Below are positions 36,201 to 50,933 of a DNA stretch of 64,000 nt, piece after piece. Origin of the DNA: Gerris lacustris (Eukaryota; Arthropoda; Insecta; Hemiptera; Gerridae); the NCBI GenBank assembly GCA_951217055.1, contig OX578286.1:29332720-29396719 (forward strand), read 5' to 3'. The first letter of the stretch is position 1; the number at the start of each line of letters is the position of its first letter. The position numbers were made by a program, and so were the translations under genes. The notes under the pieces are model-generated. The model had not been told where the DNA came from. It made no database searches and was given only the letters and a program-made list of their open reading frames with translations.

Positions 36201-39200
36201 TGAAAAATAAATCGGATACAAAAAGTAAATTATTCATTATATATTTTGGATAAAAATTAAACATAAAAAATTAAGAAATGTTGTATTATAGTCCAGGAGC
36301 CAGGTAGATTTACCTGGAAAGTATTTTGAACTTAATGGAATTTTTACAGGTAACTCAGAGGTCCTCTGGGATGCCAATGCTGAGTTTTCGACCTCGTGGC
36401 CCTTGTGCTAACTTGGGGAGGGGGGAAAAACCCCGATTTTTCCTCCAATTTTTCGGTTTTTCGCCTCTAGCTGGAAAACTACGCGTCAAACAAAAAAACT
36501 TTACCAGTACAAAGTTAAAGAGCATCAAATTTCCTATAAAAATCACTGGTCATACGACTATTTTCACCCATTAGGTACTGTGATACAGCATTGTGAAAAA
36601 ATGCCAAATTTTTAAAAATGTGGATTTTAGCGAAAAAAAGCGTGTTTTTGGGCTTATAATATAGATTTATCATCATAAATTGAGTATTCAACATTTCTAT
36701 GTATACCATAGTAATATGTAACCCCTGTAAACCCCTCACTGCCCTCTCCCCCCCCCCTCCCCCCAGAAACAAATTTGATGACGAATAATGTGCGTGACTT
36801 ATTGATTACGTAGGAAAAGAAGTTCTATCCTTCTCTTAATTTTTGACTTTTGATCTTTTAATAAAATAAAAATATCAATAGTCCAGGAAATTAAGCGCTT
36901 TGGCCCGCAATTCTTTCGTCATGCATCGATTTACTTGAAAATTTGACAGTAGGTAGAGAATAGTCCAACCATTAAAATCTATATCATCTAAATCATCATT
37001 GCTATAACCCTGGGGGTGGTTGCTACCCCATCTCGGGGGTTGAAATTGATTATTTTATTTTAACCACAGGAATCGATGGAAAAGCTAATTCTAAGTCAAA
37101 AATGATCTATACCTTTTTTTAAAAAAATTAATATTTTTCGAGTTATTCGCGATTGAAAGAATAAGTTGTTCGACCTTTTTGATCGGTTTTTCGCGAATAA
37201 CTCGAAAAATGTGCATTTTATCACACAAACAGTAAGAACAAAATTATAGCCTATAAAAAAAGAAAGAAAATCCTTATTTTATAAATCATGTACGACCAAT
37301 ACGGACCGACCTATGGCTTGTTAATTGTTGGCTTTTGTTCGTCAAATGCTAAATTTGAGAGATTCAGAGTCAAATAGCGATAAAACTGTGCATTTTACGA
37401 GGAAAACGTATAGAAGTTTTTTTAAAGTAGACAAAAAGGGCTTTCATTTTTTAAAAATTAGAAGTCGATAGCATCAAAATTAAGCGAGTTACGATGAAAA
37501 TAAAGTTAGTCCCTACATTTTTCTACGAAAAAATCAGTGAATACAACCCCCCAATTCAAATTGATCGTCGCCCTTCTACGGTTTTGCGTGGATCATATGG
37601 GACACATGAGAACAGCTTAACTCTAACTTTTCGGGAAAATCCAGACGGCGGAAGTATGGGGTACGGGTTACAAAAGTCAAAATAGTATAAATCCTTTATG
37701 ATGAATGTCGTTAGATAGCTCTTTAAGAGAGCAGTAATTGTTGTTATAATCACTTGTCACATTTTCATTTAAGAGGGGGATAAAATGGAAAAACAGGAAT
37801 AAATGGTTTTAGCTAAAAATTAGAAATATTATTATTTTTGATCCGATATGAATGAAAATTGGTATCCGTGCTTTATTTGATGTCAGAAAAAAGAATATGA
37901 AATAATTTGTGTGTATTTAGTACTTTGGGTACAAATCGTTGTAAGAGGTGGTTTTTAAGGGTTGAAAAATTGCAAAATAATGAAATTGGTAATATTTTAG
38001 GCAACAACATTCTTAAATTAAGTCGATATGATAAATTAATCATTTATTTAAGGATAAATATTTTTTTGTACATTAAGGTCTAACAAGGGTTGATTAATAA
38101 GGGTTGACATATTTTGAAATTGTGTTCGAAAGTATAAAACAATCATTATTCAACTAATCCAAACGAAATTTCACCCACCTTAAGCTTTAAAATGTTACTT
38201 TATAAGTTTTGATAATCGAGGGTAGTTTTCACCCCTAAAAAATAAACAGCGCCCATCGGCATAATATAGATTTTGAAGTACTGTGTGGGCACCGGGTGCG
38301 AAAATTCCGCCGAGCACAACGTCAACGAGGATGATACTGATGACGACGGTACCGACGACCTGCTCGACAACCTATGCCAGGAAGGCATGGACGTAGAAGG
38401 GGCTGACGAGTCGCTTATCGATGAGAGACTCACGAAGATTTAATTTAATGTTCATTTTTTGTTTATTATTTTCATATTATTTTTATTATTTTGTTTATTA
38501 TTATAAATGCATAATTATAGATAACTTGTTTACCTACGTAATCAATAAGTTACGCACATTATTATCGCTTCTTAACATTGCTTTGGTTTTTCAATTTAAA
38601 AATAAAATTAAGTCCGTTTGAACGGGGCATGAGGTGGACCGCCCTGAGCCCCCTTGCCTTCGGTACGCTACTGATCAGAGGATCCTTTCCCCCTCCCCTC
38701 CACCATAAAGTAAGATTGATGATAACACCATGTTAAATGTTTCAGGGAAGAAGAGGTTTTATTTAACTTATTTTTCAAATTTGGTTCTGGGGGGGAGAGG
38801 GCAGTGAGGGGGGAGGGGGTTACATATTATTATGGTATACATAGAAATGTTGAATACTCAATTTATGATGATAAATCTATTTTATAAGCCCAAAAATACG
38901 CTTTTTTCACTAAAATCCACATTTTTTAAAAATTTGGCATTTTTTCACAATGCTGTATCACAGTACCTAATGGGTGAAAATAGTCGTATGACCAGTGATT
39001 TTTATAGGAAATTTGATGCTCTTTAACTTTGTACTGGTAAAGTTTTTTTGATTGACTCGTAGTTTTCGAGCTAGAGGCGAAAAACCAAAAAATTGGCGGA
39101 AAAATTGGGGTTTTTCTCCCCTCCCCAAGTTAGCACAAGGGCCACGAGGTCGAAAACTCAGCATTTGCATCCCAGAAGACCTCTGAGTTACCTGTAAAAA

Positions 39201-42200
39201 TTCCATTAAGTTCAAAATACTTTCCAGCTCGACCTGTTTTTTTCGACCTGGCTCCTGGACTATTACGTAACAAGAAATACAAACAGACGCGCAGAAATAT
39301 TGGCTAACTCCAAAGTGATAATTGACAAAAAAAAAAATAATAATAAATAAATAAAGCGATAACCAAAAGAATGTATATTTATATATATTTTGGAGATAAA
39401 GTTTAAAAATTATAACATTTTTGTATTACATATTTAATTAAGGCGTAAATAAAAATCATAGACGAGTTTTATTTTTAATGATACATTTTATCCAACGATA
39501 TATCCAACCTGATAATATGTACTAATCTTCTTTTTATACTTTTTGGGTCACTTATGTAAACGATGATAACGTTTATCCGATAAATTATTTGATAAAGTAT
39601 TTGAGATAAAAATGCATTTTTAAGTATAAAAAAATGTTATAAAATTAGACTTTACTGCTATTTAACTTTCACGTAACGGTAAACGTGTTATCACAGTTGA
39701 TAGTTTTCGTAAACATAAATGGCGTTTTTTTTTTGTTGTACAACTTCAGTGTACTTTTATCAACAAACTTGTCAATTAACTTTATTAGTCTCAATGGCAA
39801 AACAATTTGTTTAAGCACAAAAACAATATAGTCTTTTAAACTAGAAGTGGTAGTGTGATAGATGTTTGTTTTTGTTTAGTTTTTTTCCGGGGGGTTTTTA
39901 CACCCGAAGACTCAGGCCACTTAGGTGGGCCCATCGAACAAACCCGGGTTAGGGAACGAAATCTTCACACTTTTGTGAAGATGTGGTCGGTAACTATGAC
40001 TCCCCTCCTGGTTGTATTGCTACCAGGAGTGTCATCATCATGGTTTCCAGGCCGAAACCTGGTGACGCCCCTCATTCGAGGAGCTTCCCATTTATTTAAA
40101 CAATGCTGGGTTGACATTGAGCGGGGGCCCGGTCCGGGAATCGAACCCAGAGCTGTGGTCAGAAGCGTTCACCCATCCATCTACTGACCCTGCTCGAGGC
40201 TGCTTAACTTGCGTTATCACACGGCAAGCGCGCTAGCCTCTGAGCCGCCCAGGCCCCACCTTGTGATAGGTGTAGAGTGTAGAGGAATGCTCAGGCCGGC
40301 TCTAAAAATGTATCACTACTACTAGGTGGTGAGATATTGTTTGAGATAGTTAGAGTAGGTCAGAGGTGTACTGAGGTGGTTACAGGATTATAAAGGTTGT
40401 TGGAGGTGTTGGGGTATTGTTTGAGGGGTATTATAAAGGTTGTCGGAAGTGGTTTGAAGGTTGTTAGAGGTATGTTTGAGTAGGGTAGAGATTGTTAGAG
40501 GCGTTTTGAGGTGGGTACAGGATTATAAAGGTTATTGGAGGTATTGGGGTATTGTTTGAGGGGAATAAAGGTTGTCGGAAGTGGTTGTTAAAGGTAGTTT
40601 GAGTAGGGTAGAGATTGATATTGGTGTTTTGAGATAGTTAGATGATTATAAAGGTAGTTGGATGTATTGGGATATAGAGGTTGTCGGATGTGGTTTGAGG
40701 TTGTTAGAGGTGTTTTGAGGTGGTTAGAAGATTATAAAGGTAGTTGGAGGTATTGGGGGATAGAGGTTGTCGAAAGTGGTTTGAGGTTGTTAGAGGTAGT
40801 TTGAGTAGGGTAGAGATTGTTATTGGTGTTTTGAGGTGGTTAGAAGATTATAAAGGTAGTTGGAGGTATTGGGGGATAGAGGTTGTCGGAAGTGGTTTGA
40901 AGGTTGTTAGAGGTATGTTTGAGTAGGTTAGAGGTGCTTTGAGGTGTTTACCCTCTTGTATAATACTACAACATACATGATAAATTAAAATGAAAATATC
41001 GAGAAGAGAAGTCAGGTTTTACCTTTAAATGCTAAAATGAGGAAATAAATTAGGTGAGTTTAAAAAAAAAAAACTTGAATTTCATACCTTTAAATGTTAT
41101 AACGTGGTTATAACTTGCGATAAAAGTAATTTTTAGGCAGTCAAATATAAAATAAAGACCCTGTTTTTTAATTAGAGTTTTTAAATATTTCAAATTATTA
41201 TTACTTTAACTTTTTTCGAGAAGGAAAGAGAAATGAGATATAGACTTGACACCGACACTGAAGATGGCGATGCCTAGCACCAGACTGAATTCCACCAAAT
41301 TAATGTAGAAGAGATATCTATACATATTTCAACTAATAATCATCAGGCCTACAACATCATAAACAATATTTTAATATATATTTCTATTTGAGGTTTGGTC
41401 GAAATAAAGCCGATTTAAGGAGTATATGAGTTTATTAATACACCCTATACGACTTAATTATTAATTTATATCAATATAAAATAGGGGAAATATGAAAAGG
41501 AAAAGTTAATAACTGTAACTTAATTATTTACAAAGAAATCAAAGACTGACTAATTCAATCAGTACAGTAGTCTTCCAAGTAGAATTGATTCCGACAGGAT
41601 GGGAAAATTGAAAAACAATGTAGTGAATAGCCAATGAGAATTCAAAATTTCACATCTGACCTTCTAGACGTCAAAATATTTAGCTCTCATTATAGCCTCC
41701 TGGCCAAATATTTAGCTCTCATTGGCCTCATAGCCAAATATTTAGCTCGCATTGGCCTCAGCCAAATATATGGCTCTCATTGGCCTCTTACCAATTATTT
41801 AGCTCTCATTGGCCTCCCAGCTAAATATTTAGCTCGCATTGGCCTCTTAGCCAAATATTTAGCTCTCATTGGCCTCTTAGCCAATTATTTAGCTCTCATT
41901 GGCCTCCTAGCTAAATATTGAGCTCTCATTGGCCTCTTAGCCAAATATTTAGCTCGCATTGGCCTCAGCCAAATATTTAGCTCCCATTGGCCTCTTTGCC
42001 AAATATTTAGCTCTGATTGGCCTCCAAGCTAAATATTTAGCTCTCATTGGCCTCTTAGCCAAATATTTAGCTCTCATTGGCCTCTTAGCCAAATATTTAG
42101 CTCTCATTGGCCTCCCAGCCAAATATTTAGCTCTCATTAGCCTCTTAGCCAAACATAATTAGCTCTTATTAGTTATTCCTTCGATTTTCCGACACTTTCC

Positions 42201-45200
42201 CAATCAATTATAATTTTAAGACTACTGTTGTGACGATTGCGACATCCAGTATCCAGTTAGATAATAACTGGACTTTAATTCATTATAATCCAGTAAGACA
42301 ATAGTTGGGCATTAATTTATAATTATTGCCACAAATTGATTAAGACTTGAATATATGTATGCAACATTATACTTCAATTGCTTCAGGACTAAATGTGGAA
42401 TGTGTTTATTCATTGTGTGTAATTTAAATGTCTATAAAATGTAATAATTAATTTAACACAAAATAAACTTTCCACTAACCTATTCAAAGAAAGTGATAGT
42501 TCGATGTTTCGTAAAATTTATTGATTTATTTCGAAATAATAATCGCCAACTGTTAATTAATCATTTTTTGTTGTTGTTGCAGGTGTGCAGAAACCGGCTA
42601 AAGAACCTGATGTGTACATTGACATTAATAGTGTGGACGAACTAAAAGCGACGGTGATCACTTCTTCCAGCTTCTCTGTTGGTTCTATGATGAGACAGAC
42701 AGAATTGTTGGAGAAATTAAGAACCGCAGCGTCAAACAGACCTAATAGCTATAGTTATGGGAAACAGATGGCTGATCACATCATGCTAATTGCTAATGTA
42801 CCAGTCAGAAATGTAAGTATTTAATTAATACTAAAGAAAAATCTTAATCTTCGACTACGTTTAAGTAGTAGACTTTATAATATGACTGATGAGAACTGGC
42901 GTGGTCGTGTGAATTAAACTTCTTACGACGTCTGCTCAGCCATCACTGAATCAAGGGCGGTACGAGGTTGTGGGTTCGATCCCTCGCCGTGATGCTCTGA
43001 TTTACATGGCTCACTTATGATCACATCATACTTGCTTCGGCGGTACAATGTCTAGAGGTATGATTTGTGAAGTGGCTGCAACTCTCTACCACAGGACTAG
43101 TAAAATGTGCCTAAAAGATGGCCTAATTACTAGGTTCCAACAAGTGGTTCGTCCTACGCGTCTAGTACTAGTACTAGGACTTTACTGCTAGTACTAATAC
43201 TACTACTTCCAATATGACTAATAAAACTTTGAATCGAATGAAGAACTAATATGACATTCGACTACCTCGGATGAAAAACAATTCATAAATAAATATTTAA
43301 GATATTCTAAGTTATACATCTGTTAGATAAAGCAAGTGGAGTTTTAATGAAAACTATGCGAATAATAGAAATAATAGTAAAAAATAAATATAATGAAAGA
43401 TGTCTCTGTCTGACCACTAAAAATAATCGTAAGTTTATTGTACATCACCGGTTTTAAACCATCAGCGGCCATCTTAAATGCCGGTCAGGCAAATCAGAAT
43501 GCGTAATAGAAATTAATGTTAGATTTGATAGAAATGGTTAGATTATATTATCTTATAATTATGAAAAAAAGTTTTTTCTTATAAAATCGGTCTGAGACAA
43601 CTCAGACAAACTTTCTCATTTACGAGTTCATAATTTCTTAGTAGGTATTACTTTGTAGTAGTATTACTTTCGTAGGTTCATTTAATTATTATGTATTGAA
43701 CATTTTATCAAAATTTAACATAAAAATATCTTCTCCTCGGCGGGGAACTGAACCCGGCCTGTCTCCGTTTGTGTTTAATGCTATTTTCTTAATAACCTTA
43801 TTTTCCCCAGGAAAACGGCTTATATCGTTAGATTCGTATTTAAATGGATTTAAAATCAAAATCGTCGGAATAGTTTTCAATAAATACTTTTTTTCACGTA
43901 TTTTCAGATTTTTTTTGGGGGGGGGGGGGTGGACCTCCAAATTTTGAGCTAAAATTAATTTATCGAATTCATTTTTCGCCATGGGGTATGATTTTTTTTA
44001 ACATGTATGCCAAATTTCGTCAAAATCGGCCCAGTAGTTTAGGCGTCTGCACAGACAAACGACAAACAGACATTTAAAAAAAAACGAACACTATTTTGGA
44101 CTCAGGGGACCTAAAAACGTGTAAATCCGTCAAAATCTCATAATTGAATTTCCGTGCCATCGAAATACTTTCTCTTTATATGAGAAAGTAAAAGCTATAA
44201 CTGCTAAAAGGGTGAAAGGTCGTGTTCGATTCCCCATAACGTGGAAATCATTTTATGGTAGATTTTGATAAAATTGTCAATAATAATTATTTAATATAAC
44301 TATGAAAACTCGTAACAACTAATAAATGGAAAAAACTGGACCAAGAAATTATGTACTCGTGTGTGAGTAATCTTAGTACGTATTTTTGAGGGACAGTGTT
44401 ATTAATATTTTGTAACGATTTTTGTTCCTTTTAAATGTTTATAACCATTTTAAGTGCAATAAAGCATGTTATTAGCAATATTGATAGTTGTAATTTTCGA
44501 GGCACTAATTGAGGTGTATCTTGGGAGTTAAATTAAAATTTAAGAATGATCTGTTTACTAATAATTGTTTGACCTTTGTCTGTTTTCATGTTTAGAGAGC
44601 GACTATCGGTGGTAATCTTGGACTGGTGAGCTATTTGAAGGATTTCCCATCTGATATCTACCTTCTGCTAGATACTCTCGGGGCTTCTATTACTATTGGT
44701 AGTCTTTCATTTGAATTATTCGTTCCCTTGAAATTCCTTACTCAATCTTAGCCATTTACCTTAAACATGGGTACTCTATCCTTGACTCTATAGGAAAGGG
44801 AAGTTCTCTTCCCTAGTAGCATAACTGATCCAAAAGATATCCCAGGGATATCCTTTTGTCCAGATTTTATCTTGCCCATAATCGTTGGTCCATGGGTTCC
44901 CCTATGGTTATCCCGTTTTTGGATGCTTTATTGGGTCATCCTAAGGATGTCCTATGGATGTCCTTAACGGGATGTCCAGTTATGGAGTTATAAATTTCTT
45001 AAGCTTGTTACTTTTACAGAAGTCCCATGGACATTAGAAGGGCGGAAATCGGGTGAGCCATAAGACACCCAGAAGCAAAAATGCTACCCTCCAGAGGATG
45101 TGCCAATGGACCAAGTTACTGGTCCTGTAGATATAGGAACAAAGTCGGGCTACTTTGGAACTAGCGTTTTTTAACTTCTGCTTCCAAACTTTTCGAATAT

Positions 45201-48200
45201 AAGCATTGTGAAAATTCTGGATATCCTAGGGACAACAATTTGTGCTATTTAGGTTACTTTACACATTTGCCCCCCTTACAATGCTAGGAAGAGAGGCATT
45301 TTTTAATGTTAAAACTTGTCAGAGTGGAGCCTGGCAACACGGCAACACTATTTCAGCAACCTTCCTCCCTTCGCCTGCTATTATATCAGTGTTATCAGCG
45401 AAAGTTGATCTTTGCTAAGTATCTAAGGAAAGGAAACCTCCCCACTGTTCATCCATTTATTCTTTTTCTTCTTCTACTTTTTTTTGGTACTACAGCCCTG
45501 GGTGGGCCCAGGCCTCCTCCTGTACAAATTGACTCCAAGCTTCTCTATCTGCTGCCAAGGTCCTTCATCCTCTGATTCCCATAACGACCAAATACTACAA
45601 GACGTCACTGAACCGTCTCGTGCTGGGGCGATCACTTCTTCTTCTATCAAATCTTCCTTTCACCAATCTTCCCCTTAAACATTTTCTGGGCCATCCATCC
45701 TCCAGATATGGCCCAGCTTTCTTATTCTTTGTGCATCTATGAAACGTACCTAGGTCGTGCATAAGTACATTGAGCTCTTTGATTGACCTTTTTCTTTACT
45801 CGTCATCCTCTCTGATTGGCCCAAAGATCGTACACAAGATGTTGCTTTTGATAACACTAATTATGGTTTTGTCGGCTTTGTAATAACCCAACTCTTAGCT
45901 CTTGGCTCTTATAAGTGGCTACTGGTTTGATAAGCGACTCGTGAGCTTTCAGCTTTGCCACTCTCATAATAAGTCGACTCTTGAGTAAATGGATGTTCAT
46001 TATATGCCCTGTTCCTTGCCTGTTGAAATTGTTTGTCAGCAGATAGAATGGTGTCAAGGTAAGTGAAGTGGGACACTCCCTCACATAAATGTGACCATCT
46101 ATCACAATATCCTGAATTTCACTTCTTCCTTGTGACGTTGATATTCTCGACATTCATTCCTTCCTTGCTTATAATCTATTTGCTTTTTTGTTGTAGCAAT
46201 GCCATCTGGTATTACAAGGAACATAACACCGACAGAGTTCAGAAGTACAGATATGTACAAAAAAGTGCTGACTAAGGTCACCCTGCCAGGTCTATCTAGC
46301 TCCATAAAACTACTCTCTTATAAAGTAATCATTTTTGAGTCAAAACTTTCTGAATGATTTATTTCTTTAAATCCTTTATTTCGATTTCTGTTAGCACTGG
46401 AGTCTTTAAGAGCATAAGAATATTCCATTCTAAAGAGTGTTTGTTCTTTATTGTTAACAGATAATGCCGCTGAGTCAAAGTGCAGTGGCCATAGTGAACG
46501 CAGGCTTCCTCTACGATATTGATAAGGCTGGACGCTTTAATAACAAACCTTCAATAGTTCTATCAGGCATCAACACAACATTCGTAAGTATCTTAGAGCT
46601 CTAAGCGAAATATAAGTTTTAAAATTTGATACCAATTCTATCCGCGACTAGAGTCTATGAGATAATTCCGGTTCCATGTTTCCTGTGAAGGATAGATGTG
46701 ATGTGCGAAATTTAGCTTTAAATCACTATTTCACTGCATAAAATTACTAAAGATGCTGTCAGTAGTGGAAAAGAATTTTCGTACTGCTTTATACTACAGT
46801 TCTCGGAAATTTGATACAGTTATTAACAGACTTAGCAAATTAATAGAGAGTTTGTAAAATAGAGAATCAAACTAAACCCTAATAACACCTAAGCAATTAT
46901 TTTGGCAATAGTATCACAAATGCCAGATCAGCTAGACTTAAAAGGAATATTTTTTAGCCACATTTAATTAAGGCTGGAGCAACATAACACAACCCACTCA
47001 ACCCCACTCGAGAACCGGAAGGATCAATTTTATCCACTGATCACCATGTACTTGACCTTGTTTCATTTTTATTTTATTTAAATTATTTTTATGTATTTTA
47101 GAGACATGCTTACAAAACTGAGAGTTATTTATCTGGCAAGAACTTGTTCAGTGCAGATGTTCTGAAGAAAGCAATAGATACATTGTACAGTGAATTACAG
47201 CCTGATAACGTCTTACCTCGGCTATCACCTGCTTATCGTAAACTTCTTGGCACTGCGCTTTTCTACAGGGTAAGCAAACGTATAAATTTGAATAGAAGAG
47301 TTATTTTTCTACCTAAACAGTCTTAAAAGATTTAGGTCTGCCAAGAGGCTTTTACCACTATATGTCAACCTGTTAGGGGAGGAAGATGAATCCATAAAGA
47401 TTCTGCCTCATTTTCACTGGAATCATCTGAGTCACCCTGAAACTCCACAGGAGAGAAGTATGGGTCTTCTTCTGAATGACACTCTGATGTAATAAGTATA
47501 ATGGATGGAAATGGGGTTGGCACGTCACTCCATAGCTGTAAGCTGTAAACAGTTTTATTGACATTTCGGATGGACGACACTTAACTTACCTAGCTATACC
47601 TATTTATATCGTGAACACTGAGCACAGGATGGGGCCCTTGCTGAATAGGGGATCGAACCCGGAACCCCTACTTATAAAATATGAATGATAGTAATACCAT
47701 TAAGCTCGAACTAATTTAACTCATTTGTATTAGTGTTTATTAAAAGAGATAATATAAATTTATCTGTCCTTATGTTTAGTCGGTGCTGTTCATGGCTGGT
47801 GATAAAGCTGATGTCAAGTATAGAAGTGGTAGTACCAACCTTGTGAGACCCATATCTTCAGGGAAACAGGTGTTCCAATCAGATCAGCAGGAGTACCCAC
47901 TAACCCAGCCCATACCTAAATTAGAGGCTCAGATCCAGACGGCAGGTACAAACATTACGTTGTCTAGTTAATCAAGATCCATGGCGTCATGATAATTTTA
48001 TATCTTATTGAAGATTGCGTTTTGCAAGTTGGGGTTTTTGTTCACTTGAACTTCTGTAAGCATGTTGAGGAGTATTATGAAGTTTAGGATGAGTTTGGAT
48101 GCAGTAATCAAGGTGACTGAGAAAGTTATCAGTGCGTTCGAACACACTAAATGAGCCGACTGTGTTAGCTTGTTTCATTGGTCGATAGCTTCGACCTATC

Positions 48201-50893
48201 GCAGATCATGATTAGTTAGGAAATGAAATTTTGATGAAACTTAATTATACTATTACTAAAATTAAATTTTCCTACAGTTTCTGTCCTCCCTCTCATTTCC
48301 TGTCTTATTTCCTTCCGGCCCCTCCTTCTTTCTCTCCTGTGACTTCCTTATGGCTCAAATTGTTCAATTGCGTTGGCTAAATCTAAAATAGTTTTAAAAG
48401 GAACCGTTCTATCCAACACAGTCCAATTTGTCATTCTTGCACCCAGCTAAAAACTCTTATTATCTGATCCATCATTTTATTCCAATAGTTGCACACAATT
48501 ACATGTTCTCCTATCCTATTTGAGATTCAGTTTCCAATCTGTCATTCTTGAACCTAAATGCAAATCTATCCATTATTCTCTCATTAATATTTAATCATGT
48601 TATTCCAATATTACCACGCAATTATATATTCTTCTATAATAATTAATTGCGAAATATTGAAATTGCGAATTAAAGAAATATTTTCCCCTCCTCCCTCATA
48701 GCTCTTTCGAATTTTATACAAGTCAAAAATATAGTGATGTCTGGATAATAATTTATTTTGAAGGCTGACATACTCGTGCCAGTGAACAATCGTCCAAGTC
48801 TTTCGGCAGTAAATGATTTTATAAAATCGGATCCGATTGGAAACAAGAGTAATTGAGACTGCTGTTGAACCACAACAAACCATTGGTCCATTGACCGGTG
48901 GTTGACCAGGTTCTTGTTTCCGAACGCACCAGGTCGGTTAGTTGTTGGTTCGTGGTATTGGTAAATCTGGACCTGATTTTTACAAATATTTGAATTAATC
49001 TTCTTTAATCGTTCTGTTTACAGGAGAAGCAATATTTGTAAACGATTACCAAAAGCTTCGTCAAGAATTGTTTGGGCATTTCGTGCTGGCTAAAAAATTC
49101 GCCGACTTCCTGACAATTGATGCTTCTAAAGCATTGGTAAATGAAATTGTCTATAAACTAATCAACTTAACTACAGTACTTAGAATAAGAGTATGCTCTA
49201 TAATGGTTTCTGAGTATAAGAATATGAAGGTGGTTATAGGTTAACCACGTCAAAATATTGGTTAATTTCTAGATGTAAAATCCCTTCGATAGTTAAGGTT
49301 CCTAGACAAAACCTTTTATCCTTTTTCATCCTTTTATTTGTTAAATTGCCTACGAAATAAAATTAAACTGCCTTGAGGGTACTGAAATTTAATACTTGAC
49401 AACTTTATTTGAATAAAATGATTATTATTTCAGAAAATTCCAGGAGTGGTTGCTTTCCTGACTGCTAAGGATATACCTGGCACCAACAATATCGCATTTC
49501 CTTTCATCAATTACTTCGGAGGAAATACTGAGGTAAAAAAACAAAATTCGTGTAGTGTCATGGGACACCTGGTAGGAACGAAGTTCCTTAAGCTTTTCAT
49601 TAAATATCAATTATAAAATCACTAACTACTTATATATGGTGGTGTTAGAAAAGGGACAAAATTAAAAGATATACTACGCTAACAACTAGTACTTAGTGGA
49701 GTTAAGACAAAATTAAACGAACAGATTTTTTTTTATTTATTTAATTTATTATTTTTTTAAGTATACACAGTAATGATATAAAATAACACATATTAAATAT
49801 TGATAAAATAGTAATAATAATAAAGTTTATTTGTTTATAAAGTATACAAATTTCATACAAATGGTTTCAATTTACATCAGAATAATTAAGTGATACCTTC
49901 ACGTTACATACAATTCCCTTATATTATACATTTAAAATAAACATTTTTGCACCTGCGAATTCATTTTACTAAATGCTCTCACTATTAGATAGTTAACACA
50001 AATAAATAAATAGATTAGTTAAAGAGTTGTCTGATATGTGTCCTCTGGTCCGTTCTGTTCGAAACCTCAACGCTCTTTGTCGTAATGTTAGTAATATCAA
50101 CGTATCAAACCTATCTAATCTGAAATCTATCCTTCCTTATTTCTCTCCCACTCATCAGTAATGACTTCACTCTTCTTTTATTATTATTTTCATTTCATTT
50201 TCATTATTACTTATAAAATTTGTTTTTAATTCTGTTATTACTTTCCATTTTATACTTATCTTGTATCTTTTAGAGTGCTTCTCTAGTGGCTTTTGCTGCA
50301 GAAGACTCTTAAAATGTGTAAAATAAATAAATAAAATAAATTAGTAAATGCTCATCCCAGCCGCAATCATTATATTATAAATTTAAAATAAATACTCTTA
50401 CTCTTAGACAATGAACAAAAATAAATAAATAAAATAAATCATCATCACATACGAATTAAAAAAAAATCATTAACTAAATAAAAATAACTAAATAAATATA
50501 ACTAAATAAAAATAACTAAATAAATATAACTAAATAAAAATAACTAAATAAATAAAAAATAAACTCATCATATCCGAATTCCTTGTATTAAAAGTTTGAA
50601 ATAAGTGCTTTTACTATTAGTCAATTAACAGAAAATTAATGCTCATCACTTAAAATTAAAGAAAATCTCATCACATACAAATTTGTTATATTATAAATTT
50701 AAAATAAATGCTCTTATTTGTAAGCAATTAACAAAAAAATAAAAATTATTAGTCGCTTCTTTTGCTTCCGAGCTTACCGAAGGTAACGGAAGCATTGTGT
50801 TCACTTTTGAGAACGAAAAACTTTTATGCCTCCGATTTCAAAAATTCCAAGACAGAAATCCGTTTCAGACATCAGGGAACATTTTTGGTCTCG

Positions 50894-50933
<40 letters not shown>

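Noticed and set aside
38200..38433. 77-codon serine-rich minus-strand frame
   Set aside because: It is antisense to the acidic plus-strand tail that ends in a natural stop; Ser-rich antisense of Asp/Glu codons is expected.
41634..42162. Possible CRISPR array (30-bp repeats)
   Set aside because: Units are contiguous with no unique spacers, and the context is a eukaryotic intron.
46102..46305. 67-codon minus-strand frame over an aldehyde oxidase exon
   Set aside because: Its first half is antisense of the exon and its second half is part of the LINE relic; not a gene of its own.
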